Assembly: GCA_039602395.1 (NCBI GenBank)
Contig: JBCNJP010000268.1
Coordinates: 21,540 to 85,539, forward strand
Length of the DNA stretch: 64,000 nt
Source: Deinandra increscens subsp. villosa
Taxonomy: Eukaryota > Streptophyta > Magnoliopsida > Asterales > Asteraceae
Reading direction: 5' to 3'
The translations under genes and the position numbers were made by a program. Positions 12,324 through 23,503 of the stretch are shown piece by piece (positions within the stretch are counted from its first letter, which is position 1; every line of letters starts with the position of its first letter). The notes below the pieces were generated by a model that was not told the origin of the DNA, searched no databases, and worked only from the letters and a program-made list of their open reading frames with translations.

Positions 12324-12659
12324 AAAATGCGTGAATGGTAGATCGTCTACTTAATCGTTATAAAATCAATGTAAAACGAAGATGACACGAGATGTAAATA
12401 CAATGAGACTTGTATTAGACCACAGAGAAACACCACAGAGTTTACATACAAGATATGACCAGAAGTACAAGTGCTCCCAGTTACAACACAAGACAAACTA
12501 AATATACTAGAGCCAAACCCGATGGTCCGAACCTCAGGTTCGGACAAGTTCGGACCTGTCCAAACTTGGAGTTCGCCAATGGTTCGGCCAGCAGCAATCA
12601 TGTATGACTTTGTCTTGTACTTGATACTTCACATGACGATTAGGAACTAGGTAGTAATA
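12322..12659 (-). repeat. 3' LTR of element A (338 bp)
   Basis: Aligns end to end with 28750-29087 at the same length and about 19 differences by eye. It contains CCGAAC/GTTCGG words around 12516-12586 and a TATATA-like core. Confidence 0.9.
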
Positions 12660-14178
12660 AACTCCCCCTCGACATGTGCAGTATCAACTCTTCCATTGAA
12701 ACTTGTATCTTGTATCTTCAATCAAACTCTCCCTCTTCTTTGATGATGAGTCCAATCTTGAATACTTGATATTGCATCGTGTGTAATCTCTTTATCAACA
12801 ATCTTCAGAAGACTTGAAGTTGTGATGTTCTCTTTTCCACTTTGAAAACTGCCAACATAAATAATCTTGGCGCAAAATGTCTCTTTGAGACTCCAAGATA
12901 TTTTGAATTTTGAAATTGATTCGTATACCCTGTTGATCAATTGAAAAAAGATAAGAAACAAAATCTTTTTGATTTTTAGAAACTTTATATCAAAACACAC
13001 CTAAAATCTTTTTGGTATTTTTTTGACCATGAAAAGTAAATGCGATACAGAATCAGACACTATTTTTGTTTTTTGCGAAAAAGATCACAATTTGGGATCA
13101 TATTGGACATACATGCTTAACTATACTTCAATTTCGTTTATTGTAGCGCATAAGCCACGCCGATTGCAAATATATTATGTCCAACGTTAAACTCAGGCAG
13201 AATCATACTCATAACATCTGGATATGTTAAGGTATTGATTAGATTTGCATTGACTAGGGTACCTCACCGTATCAGACATACTCATATATGCTTTGCTCAT
13301 CACATTTTTGTGATTTTACTTGTGATTTAATGACATAATGATTGTATTCATGATATAGTTAACCGTGTTCCATGCAAAAAGAAATAAGAACGTTAAATCG
13401 TCTACCTTAAGGTCGATCTTTCGATACGCAGATAATGCCTCGGATTTAACAAAAAAAAAAAAAACAAGTTGAAATTGTATAACTCAACAACAATTAGGTC
13501 GGTCTTGTGGATACGCAGAGAAAGTCCGATGAGTTATACGAAACACCAAAGAAAATAAAGCAGAACGTCAAATGAACAACGATCAGGTCAATTTTTCGAT
13601 ACGCAGAGAAAGTCCGATCGTTTGACAAAATAAAGAAAATCAAACAAGTTTAAATCTTTAGAACACATGTATACACATGGACTTCTCATTTAATTTTACA
13701 CATATCTTTTTCTTGATATATCGAGAGACATGCATCAAGATGTTGTCCACTAGGTCAAACATCAGATTTAGTGTATATTACATTTGAATACTTTTTGATT
13801 TTCCGAGCCTACCTAGCACATCGATCAAATGGTCTTATGGCTTTTTCATCTATTTTATCCATGAGTTAGACGATGTAAGCCAATGTACCATCATTTCCCA
13901 ATCATGTCGGATACAATTTCTCATTTTTCAATGTTTTTGTCTTTTCAAATTACTCCCCCTAAAAATGATAACTCTATTTATAGATTTTGATTTTTACTAT
14001 TTGAAAAACAACACACTATTTTTGTATTTTTGCAAAAAAAAACTCCCCCTCAAAATGAGACGAAGTGAAAATAAATCAGAAATTGATCAACCAACACAAA
14101 TACTTGCCGTTTTAGCATTTTTAAAACAAATTGATTTGGAAATTCAATTTAAGTTATCATAAATATTTCACAATTAGC
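12660..14178 (-). other. 3' non-coding region of element A with multiple polypurine tracts
   Basis: On the minus strand GAGGGGGAG-type tracts occur next to the LTR (12661-12670) and again near 13951 and 14041, with a weaker one near 12727. Multiple purine tracts before the 3' LTR are a known Sirevirus trait. The region also holds the three-hairpin module listed separately. No open coding frame of note. Confidence 0.7.
13392..13626 (-). other. Three-hairpin module of element A
   Basis: Three units, each with complementary arms: 13392-13399 with 13443-13450 (8 bp), 13477-13486 with 13530-13539 (10 bp, perfect), 13567-13575 with 13618-13626 (8 of 9). The arms differ in sequence between units, but the enclosed segment is shared (GGTCGATCTTTCGATACGCA-like, then AGTCCGAT). 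Element B has the same three units in the same order. Conserved arms with unit-specific sequence suggest an RNA or DNA structure; function is unknown. Confidence 0.65.
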
Positions 14179-14229
14179 AATTTGCCAATCACCGAAAAGT
14201 CTTCCTGAAATACTTGCTGACACCAAATA

Positions 14230-15294
14230 AAACATTAGTCGCTCTAGGATCGAACCGATTCAACAGCGCCGGGTCGCCTTGTTTCTTCCACATAGTCGTT
14301 GTTGGCCTTGGAAACAACTTTTGGTTTCCAGATTTGTAATGATTTTAATTTTTGATCAGAACCAGAATCAGATTCAACTGGTGTACTCGGTTTAGACTAT
14401 GACGACTTACGAGTTGATTTGACTTTTGAAGACCATGGTTCATAAAAAATTTGACCTTTTTTACCCACATACTTAGTAGTGTTGTGGATATATACAGTCG
14501 TCGAACAATCAGCAGCAAGATACCCTGGTTGACGACATGCATAACAAAGTCTTTCTCGAAAAATTGTTGAAAAATTCTTTGAATTTTGAAAACCAGATGA
14601 ATTCAGAATCAAAGTTATCAAAGAAATCATCAGAGGAGTCATACTTAGGAGATGGACTCCTTGAAGATGACGACCTTCTAGAATAATAAGTTTTTTCTTT
14701 CAGAGGAGGTGATTTCTATGGAACTTTTTACTTTTGAATTCTGCTTTTCTTTTTCTGGCTTCCTGACCTGAACCGGTGCTTCCTTGACTTCAAAACCCAA
14801 GCCTTTGTGCTTGAAACCTGAAGTTTTTGAAGATTTTGAAGAACCAGAAGCTTCTCTCCCCTTAGCTTCTCTAGTGAATGTGCTTTAATCTCTTTCAGTT
14901 TGTTCTTCTCAATCAAACCCTTGTCTACTTCAGTTGCAGATGAAGTACTTGCACCACTTTTATCAAAAACTTGTTCATTTTCTAGAAAAATAGACTTTGA
15001 GCTAAACTTCGGAGCTTCACCCAAAGAATTTTCATTCTTCTTAGACTTTATCTTCTTCTTCTTGGATGAAGTGGCAAATTTTGAATAATCATGCAATTCG
15101 GCTTTAGGATCAAGTGGAGCAGATGTAACCTCAGATGAATCCACCGGTTGAGGAACCATGTGAATATCATCCTTACTAGAATTATCCTCACTCCTATCCT
15201 GCTTGTATAAGAAATACAGCAATGTCGGTGACAAATTGCAATTCTTTACTTGCCTTTGCAACTCCAAAATTTCCAAATTTAATTCAGAGATTTT
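14230..15294 (-). pseudogene. Element A gag-like polyprotein, C-terminal part with second zinc knuckle
   Basis: The main frame (15276-14728) codes a Lys/Ser-rich, low-complexity segment after a leucine-patterned start (ILELQRQVKN). Further on, CYACRQPGYLAADC (about 14541-14500) is a second CCHC-like knuckle in which the His position is Tyr. Frames are broken between these parts. Homologous pieces occur in element B (56850-57625) and in the plus fragment at 61308-61800. Confidence 0.6.
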
Positions 15295-15985
15295 CTATTG
15301 AGCATCAAAAACTTCTTTTTGTGACTTGATAAACTTTGTATTGAGCTCATCATATTCATATGTTTGCACTTTACGAATCTCACATTCGGCAAACAATTCT
15401 TCAAGAACACTTTCTCTTTTCTTCTTGTAAATTTCAACGTCTTTAGTCAAAACTTTATTCTTATCACGATAAAAAACATTTTCATCTTGAAGCATAGAGA
15501 TTTTGTTCTGAAGTTTTTTCAATAGTACCCGCCGATTCAATCACAAGAGCATTAGCCTTTTCATACTTTTGTTGAACTGGATAACTCTTTTCAAATAAAT
15601 TTTCAAAATCTTGAGCAGCATCTAATGCTTTAGCTTTGGCTTTCTCACATTCTTCAGCCAATTTATTCTTTTCTTGCAAAACATCCTCATGAACACGAAC
15701 CAATGCATAATATTTATTTTTAAATTCATCCAATTCTTTCTTGAGCACAACAATCTCTTCAGTTGATAATTGAGAATTTTTCTCAAGATTTGCAATCTTC
15801 TTACTCAGCCTTATACATTCAAGACATTTGAATTCTTCAACGTTTGAGCTATCAGTTACCTTTAATAAAACTTCTTGAACCAATGATGCACTTGAATTAG
15901 AATCGAAATCAGTTAGAAAATTATCACTATCATGATGAGCTATTAATGCAACAGTAAATGGAGCATGTTTCATTTGTGCTTCAGA
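15295..15985 (-). pseudogene. Element A coiled-coil segment
   Basis: Two overlapping frames (15973-15482 and 15540-15295) code an acidic/basic heptad-rich coiled coil, for example KKIANLEKNSQLSTEEIV and KNKLAEECEKAKAKALD. The frame change is near 15490-15530. Such a long coiled coil after the zinc knuckle is not part of standard Copia gag as I know it. It could help particle assembly or bind partners; that is inference. Confidence 0.65.
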
Positions 15986-16015
15986 ATCTACATTCCATGC
16001 AAATTCATTTGGATG

Positions 16016-16720
16016 TCAAAATGTGTCTGTCAACTTTTCATTAAAAGAAACAGATTTCTTTTCTTCAACCTTAGGATCTGCATTTGGGGAATGAACAACC
16101 AAATGAGCATGTTGACCAGATTTCAACTTGTTGTCAGATGAACTTGGACATTCTCGTGCAAAATGACCATATAGTGAACACTTAAAGCATTTAACCTTTG
16201 ACTTGTGGAACCCAATTTTTCCATCCTGATTCAGTCTCTTCTTGCCAGTCCTATTAAAAAATTTCTTCGTTCTTCGAACCAACATAGCATATTGCCAGTT
16301 CAAATCCATTTCTTCCAAATGATCATAATCAATTTGATCATAATCTTCATTTGTTGATTCAACATTACTCACTGAACCAGTGATAACCTCGAAATATAAA
16401 GATACCAATGCGAATATTAAAGCATTATAATCATCGGTAGTTTGAGTAGATAAAGCATTCTGAGTCGAAAAACTAGGAACAGAAACATTACAACCAACAG
16501 GATAACTAGGAATTTCAGATTTACCTGCAAGAAATGCTGTAGGAGGTGCGGAACTAAGAATATTATATTTCCCAGTATTAATTGTAGATACATTTTCACC
16601 ATGATACACCGCTGGATTATGGATTTGTGCAGGAAGTGATTTATTCACCATCAACTCCATATCCCGTGCTTGTATCCTTTGAATCAAATCATTGTAACCC
16701 AGAACAAAATATTCTTTATA
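16016..16720 (-). pseudogene. Element A gag-like protein, middle part with CCHC zinc knuckle
   Basis: The frame runs from the T2 insertion site to a stop at 16016. It carries CFKCSLYGHFAREC (C-X2-C-X4-H-X4-C; about 16190-16149), the nucleic-acid-binding knuckle of Gag. Upstream residues (IQARDMELMVNKSLPAQ) have a counterpart in element B (ARELEMMTSNKSTAQLQ). Its N-terminal half is at 27615-28232, on the other side of T2. Confidence 0.75.
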
Positions 16721-16725
16721 ATGAG

Positions 16726-17620
16726 TGTTATACCCTGAATTCTCGGCTGGTAATCCAGGGTACAGGTATAGACCTGTGGCAGGAGTGACCCGGGAATCGT
16801 ATGACCCAGAATTTGGCAGGTAATGTTCAGTGACCCTGAATGTGTCAACAGCAAGATAATGTCCCAGGATGTCAACATAATCCAGGGAAGCTCATATTCA
16901 TTTTTATTTATGTTATATGATATTATGACCCAAGATGAGCATAATCCAGGGTAACCCTTATTATATAAATGACCCTACATGCTAGTATATTGTTACTAAT
17001 GATTTGTGTGTCTATATCTGATCAAGGACAGGTTGACGAAGTCCACCAACGGTCGAATGGAACAAGCATGAGACTTATTTCACCCGTGGTTAAAGGTTGT
17101 TAGCTGAAAACTCGGTCAACCAACTGAAAGAGACGTTGGAGAGAGGATCACTGGAATATCGGACAAGTTGTTGAAGAGCTAGGAGTATAAATAGGACATT
17201 TAGACTTATTTTTCAGCTCACTCGAGCTTTACTCATTGTATTCTCGTATTTGATTCTCTGCTTATTCACTGTACTCAAACATTTACGTTATCAATAAATT
17301 GGTAGCGTGTGTTATCGCTACCCGGGGTTTTTATCCCGGCGGCGCCTTAGAGACATCTAAGGGCTAAGGGATTTTCCCTAGTAAAATTCTCGGTGTTGTT
17401 ACTTGCATTCAAGGTTTCATTTGTGTTATCAACTTTCTTAATCGATTTTATAACTAAACTTACGTTTTTACCCAGGATTCCGGCTTTTATCCCTGGAATT
17501 CAACTGTTGTCCCAGGATTTTTGTAAACAGTTTTCGTACCTTAATCCTAGGCACCAAACCTCACAATCTTATTTGGTTCAAATCTTACTAATTTTGCTTA
17601 AGTAATTTTTAGCCAAAACA
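16726..17620 (+). repeat. 5' LTR of T2 (895 bp)
   Basis: TGTTATACCC to CCAAAACA. TATA box TATAAATA at 17186-17193 and AATAAA at 17293-17298, as expected for the promoter and poly(A) signal of an LTR. Many CCAGGAT/ATCCAGG words. Confidence 0.92.
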
Positions 17621-17623
17621 ATT

Positions 17624-17641
17624 TGGCGCCCACCGTGGGGC
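17624..17641 (+). promoter_or_regulatory. Primer-binding site of T2
   Basis: TGGCGCCCACCGTGGGGC, three bases after the LTR. Its complement fits the 3' end of plant tRNA-Lys (CUU), from memory. Confidence 0.85.
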
Positions 17642-17715
17642 AATTGGTTTCAATTTTTTGTCAAACTCTTTTCAGATTTGTCCTAAACTTGATTTTTACC
17701 AAAATCCATCAAAAA

Positions 17716-20118
17716 ATGTTGACACAAATGAACACCTCAAATGTTTTGGTTTCTGCTGTAACTACTTCAACAACTGGAGTTACCCAACCGGGTCCAAGGA
17801 CCACTATTTCGACAAGTGGAGTCACCTCATCGACTCCAAGGTTCAGCACTTCAACTTCAACTACGCACAGTGACGGACTGACAGTCAACCATGAAGTGAT
17901 CGAGACCGAAAACATCCCAGATGACCCTGTCTTGATATCTAATACGGATATCCTAGCCACATTCGGTAAGATGTAGCGCCACATGGAACTCCAACAAAAG
18001 GTGAACCAGGAATTCATGGCCCAATTGATGAGCATAAGGTCAGAGCTACCCAGGGCTACGTCGGTTTAACCTTCTCCACTCGACCCCAGAATTCTGAATT
18101 TCAGCACCCTCGGAAGAAATTCCAGGGTACATGAAGGCGTCACCCCACTGGATAGGAGACTAACATCCTATGCCGCTCAGATGACCCAAGCTGATTTACC
18201 CAGGATGTCAACCATCAGGGAACCATTCGTTAATCCTAAGACAAATACGACCCGAGATGTCGGTACCACTCCTTAAACTTCCGTCCATTATGCTAATACT
18301 AACAGTTCAGTGCAGGATCCAGGGATCAGCCCATCAATGGAACGAGAAATCCAAAAGCTCAAGCAGATGATCTCGAGTGTCCCAGGAGTTGTGCAGCCTA
18401 TCCTTGAAGTTGGACCATCGAGTCATAGATTTTCCAGGTTTGCTCTACTAATCTGTGACGTGGAGATACCCAAAAGGTTCCAAACACCCAGCATGAAACC
18501 TTATGACGGCACGATAGACCCTGAAGAACATGTGGCGCAGTACCGTGAAAGAATGGAGGTTATCTACATGCCCCCCTGAAATTAAGGAGGCATGCTTGTG
18601 TAAAGGATTCGGGTCTACCTTGACAGGGGCAACCTTGAAATGGCTCCTGAATGTCCCCCTTACTCTATTACTTCATTTTCACACTTAATTAATCTATTTA
18701 ACAACCAGTTCTCTTGCAGTCGTAGCTTTGAAAAACTAACAAGTGATTTGTATAGGGTAACCCAGATTGCAGGTGAAACCCTAAGGAATTACGTTAGCAG
18801 GTTCAGCAGATAAGCCTTGGAAATCCCAAACATAGACATGGCGACTGCAGTCCAGGCTTTCAAGATGGGACTTAGCAAATACTCACCATTCTATGATGAC
18901 CTGGTCATGAACCCGTGCAACAGGATGGATGAAGTTCGTCATAGGGCTCTACGCTTCATCAGGCTGGAAGAAGACAAGCAAATCCTGGGAAAGGGTGAAT
19001 CCTCCTCAGTATTCAATAGCTCTAACAGGAAATCAGAGTCCTCACATCCTAGGTCATAGCGATCTAAGCCATACTCAAGGCCCGACGAACGTCGAGTGAA
19101 CAGTATGGACCAGGATGAGGAAGAAGAAGAATATCCTTCCCTTAATGATTATTGCTTTACTACTGATATTTCTGGTGTAATGTTTGCTATGCAGGACTTT
19201 GGAGACAAAGCAAGGTGGCCCAAGAAGAACGATAGGCCTTCTACTTGGAAGGAAAAGTCCAAGTGGTGTGCCTACCATGAAGACTTTGGTGACCAGACCG
19301 AGGATTGCATGGCCCTGAGGAGAGAAATCAGCTATCTACTTAGCAAAGGTTACTTGAAGGACCTCCTAGGAAAGAAGAAGGATAAATCCAGGGAGCAGAA
19401 CCCAAAATACAGGGACAATGGTGCAAGGCCCCAGGATTCTGGACACGTCGATGGCCGCCTTGAGAGAGCATCCTCGCCACCCCCAGATGCTAAGGTAATC
19501 CACTTCATTTTTGGTGGTTCTGATATTTGTGGTACCTCTTATTCTGCAGCTAAAAGACATGCCAAAGAGTCCAAGTCGGATAGAGAGGGAAGGCCCAGAA
19601 AGAGTTCCGTTCAGCCTGATGTCAAGGAAATTACGTTCGACGAAGATGATAGACGCGATATCATAGACCCTCATCATGATGGATTAGTGATAACACTTCA
19701 CATCGCCAACAACATTGTGAAGAGGATCTTGATCGATGGAGGAAATTCAGTAAATATAATCCAGTTGGAGGCTTTGCAGAAAATGGGGATTCCACATTCA
19801 GAGATCATATCAAAATCCACGGTACTCGTGGGTTTCAGTGGCGAAACGAAGAATACCCTGGGTGAAATCAAGCTTCCAGTGTATGTAGAAGGGCTCAACT
19901 CGATTCAACGTTTTCGTGTGATGGACACACCATTAGGGTACAATGTAATCCTGGGTAGACCCTGGATTCATGACAACAGGGTTGTACCCTCGACGTACCA
20001 TCAATGTGTGAAGCTGCCAACGCCCTGGGGTCTGATCACAGTCCACAGCGACCAACAAGAAGCCAAGGAATGTTACACTACATCAATGAAAATATCCTCC
20101 AAACAAAGACAAGGATAG
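17716..20118 (+). pseudogene. T2 ORF1: gag and protease (decayed)
   Basis: ATG at 17716 opens a Ser/Thr-rich N-terminus ending in a stop near 17976. The gag core (EEHVAQYRERMEVIYMP) is at 18515-18579 and is cut by an extra C near 18577. The domain then continues with further stops near 18810 and 19057. From 19096 the frame is open for 340 residues to 20118. It holds a variant zinc knuckle whose second His is Asp (CAYHEDFGDQTEDC) and a retropepsin-like site, LIDGGNSVNII (usual GGSS). ORF1 ends with the UAG discussed separately. Confidence 0.85.
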
Positions 20119-20124
20119 CAATTA
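20116..20124 (+). promoter_or_regulatory. Candidate leaky stop between gag-PR and pol of T2
   Basis: TAG CAA TTA. The stop is followed in the same frame by pol, without a new start. UAG-CAR-YYA is the known context for tobamovirus-type stop readthrough. The same nine bases occur at the same place in T3 and T4. Confidence 0.75.
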
Positions 20125-23100
20125 AAGAAAAAGGCCCGAGAAACCCTGGAAGAGAGGGAGTAAGACGTCAAAGCTATTGAGTTAGATCCTTCAAATCTAG
20201 GGAAGAAAGTCTATATTGGAACAAATATTCCAGGGCCGATAGAGGAACAATTAGTGCACCTACTCAGGACCAGGATGTTGACCTTTGCTTGGTCCCATGA
20301 TGACATGACAGGTATTTCTAAATCCGTTATTACACATAAACTTGGAATTGATAACTCTTTCAGACCCATACACCAAAAAAAGGAGAAAGTTTACAATAGA
20401 AAAGAACGTCATAATCCAGGATGAGGTGGACAGACTACTGAAAGCAAGGATGATCAGAGAATTAAAGTTTCCCAGGTGGTTAGCCAACGTAGTGGTAGTA
20501 GGAAAGAAAAATGGTAAATGGAGGGTATGCGTACATTACACGGACCTGAACCGTGCATGCCCGAAAGATCCGTTGGTTAGCCAACGTAGTGGTAGTAGGA
20601 AAGAAAAATGGTAAATGGAGGGTATGCGTAGATTACACGGACCTGAACCGTGCATGCCCGAAAGATCCGTTCCCACTACCACACATAGATTCCATGGTCG
20701 ACGCAATATCAGGCCATGAAATGTTGACTTTCATGGACGCCACCTCAGGATTTCAGCAGATTCAGATGGAACCCCAGGATCAGGAAGATACGGCATTCAT
20801 AACACCAACAGGTATATATTGCTATATAGTTATACCCTTTGGACTAAAAAATGCAGGGGCAACGTACCAGAGATTGGTTAACATGATGTTCAAAGAAAAA
20901 CTTGAGGACACGATGGAGGTGTATATCGAAGACATGGTGGTGAAATCCAGGGTCATCAATGACCATGTCCAGGATGTTAAGGATTCCGTTGACATCCTGG
21001 ATAAATACAACATGAAGCTAAATCCAGAAAAGTGTCATTTCGGGGTCAGAGCAGGAAAATTCCTGGGATACATGGTAACCAAGAGAGGCAGAGAGGCGAA
21101 TCCAGAGCAAATCAGGGCAATTGCCAACCTACAATCACCATCCAGCACCAAGGACGTTCGTAATAGAATCCTCGGAAAGATGCATGGAATTCTATGACAT
21201 CCTAAAGAAGAACAAGAAATTCGAGTGGAAAGAAGAGCACGAGAAGGCGTTCCAGGATTTGAAGACATATTTGTCCACGGCACCCTTGTTGATGAAGCCT
21301 AATCCAGGGGAGCCCTTGTCCCTGTACTTAGCAGTTTCCAGGAATACGGTAAGCGCAGTCCTGACCAAGGATGCAGAAGGTCAGCAACATCCGGTCTATT
21401 ACGTAAGTAAAAGTTTACTTGATTTTGAACCCAGGTACTCACACCTTGAAAAACTTATATTAGCCCTAAGTATGGCATCTACTAAACTTAGACACTATTT
21501 TGAAACTCATACAATTCATGTTAGAACTAACTACCCTATAAAGTCTGTTTTGAGAAAACCAGAAATGTCAGGTCGAATGGCTAAGAGGTCGGTGAAGCTG
21601 AGTGCATACGATCTGATCTACGAGGCCAAAACAGCGATAAAATCCCAGGCTCTAGCTGATTTTGTGGCTGATTTCAGTACTGACATACAACAAGAGGCAG
21701 ACCATGAATTCCAGTAGCTTCAACAGGAAGAAATTTCAGGGTGCTGGACTTTGTTCACTGATGGAGCATCAAATATCAGGGGGACAGGCCTAGGAATCGT
21801 ACTGAAATCGCCACAGGGGGACATGATACCCCAGGCTGTTAGATGTGGATTCCAAGCAACTAACAATGAAGCTGAGTATGAGGCCCTAATTGCTGGGTTA
21901 CACTTAGCATCACACTTGGGAATTCAGCACATCCAGGTATATGTTGACTCTCTTCTTTTAGCTAACCATTTTAATGGGACCTATGCAGCTAAAGGAGAGA
22001 AATTAATCAAATACTTGGAGGTGGTAAAAAGAATGTCCCAGGATTTTCAAAATTTTAATATTCAACAAGTACCAAGGGAGGAGAATGTTGAAGCAGATGC
22101 ATTGGCGAACCTAGGCTCAGCATTCAAGGCACTTGAAGACACCCATATTCCTATAAATCATATACTAACACCAGCTATAGACCAGGGTATAAATACCTAG
22201 GATCCTGACACAGCAGAAAAAATCCTGGTATCTAGTACCCAGGATTCTTCAACCCAAAAGGAATCCTGGACCAGACCAATTATTCAATATTTGCAGGATG
22301 GTACCATTCCAGGGAACGAGAAAGATGCCCGTGCATTCAGAGTAAGAGTAGCCAGGTACGTGATTATTAAGAACATATTGTATAGTAAATCTTTTGCAGG
22401 TGCATATCTGAGGTGCTTGGAGAAGGATGAGGCCCAAGAAGTGCTCAAGGATATCCACGAGGGTGATTGTGGAAACCATACAGGGGGCAGGTCCTTAATG
22501 TCCAAGATTTTTAGAACAGGGTATTATTGGCCCACCATGAGGAAAGACTCCCAGGATTTCTCCCAGAAATGTGACGCTTGTCAAAGACACGCCAATGTCC
22601 CTCACCAGCCTGCAGAACCATTGTACCCTATTCCAGCATCCTGGCCCTTCATGAAATGGGGAATGGATATCGTTGGAAAACTACCCAAGGCCCCTGGAGG
22701 AAAGGCATTCATGCTGGCTATTATGGATTACTTCTCAAAATGGATTGAAGCCGAGGCATACGTTCAATTCAGGGAGAAAGAAGTTATATCCTTTATTAAA
22801 AGAAACATTTTAACAAGATTTGGGGTACCGTCAGAGATTGTTTGTGATAACGGGTCCCAATTTATCGGAAGCAGAACCACGGGATTCTGTGAATCCTGGG
22901 GCATAAAGATGATAACATCCACACCAGTGCATCCTCAAGCTAATGGCCAGGCTGAATCAAGCAACAAGATTATAATAAATAACTTGAAGAAGAGATTGAA
23001 AGAGAAGAAAGGAAGATGGGCAGAAGAGCTACCCTTGGCATTATGGGCAGACAGGACCACATCCAAGAACGCCACAGGCCAAACCCCATTTTCCTTGGTC

Positions 23101-23503
23101 TTTGGTACTGAAGCGGTTATCCCAAACAGAAATGGTGGTCCGAACATTCAGGGTCAGTGGTCAGACCCAGGATTCGAATGATCAGTCCCTAGTTGAAGAC
23201 TTAGATACCCTGGATGAACTGAGAGACCAAGCGGCTTGGAGGATGGCAGCGTATCAACAAAGAATTTCTAAGACTTACAACAAGCATGTGAGGATCAGAA
23301 GGTTTAAAGTGGGAGATCTAGTCCTTAGAAAGGAATTTCAAAACACAATAAATCAAGGAGATGGAAAGTTGGCTCCCAAATGGGAAGGTCCCTACCTGAT
23401 TGATTCTGAGGCTGGTAAGGGGGCATATTGGCTAGCTAATATGGAAGGAGAACTACTACCACAACCTTGGAATGCAATACACTTGAAGACATATTTCATG
23501 TAA
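20119..23503 (+). pseudogene. T2 ORF2 (pol): RT, RNase H, archaeal-type RNase H, integrase (decayed)
   Basis: RT is readable in 20342-21197. The usual catalytic YIDD reads YIED here (a catalytic Asp is lost), and a 97-bp duplication breaks the frame near 20570. Around 21157 a deletion removes part of the RT-RNase H linker. RNase H 1 is at 21200-21715, with YLAVS where an active enzyme has a DAS-type Asp. The second, archaeal-type RNase H follows a stop at 21718 (FTDGASN, NNEAEYEAL, VYVDSLLL, EADALANL). Integrase is at 22291-23181 (HTGG ... CDACQRH; MDIVGKL, CDNGSQF, NGQAESS). The C-terminus is in another frame (23102-23503). Dual RNase H marks the Tat clade. Confidence 0.88.
20477..20670 (+). 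repeat. 97-bp tandem duplication in T2 RT
   Basis: 20477-20573 and 20574-20670 are nearly identical; one visible difference is GTACATTAC against GTAGATTAC. The unit length is not a multiple of three, so it shifts the RT frame. Confidence 0.92.

Noticed and set aside
13392..13626. Hammerhead-type ribozyme in the hairpin units
   Set aside because: The conserved CTGANGA and GAAA core elements are not in the required arrangement on either strand.
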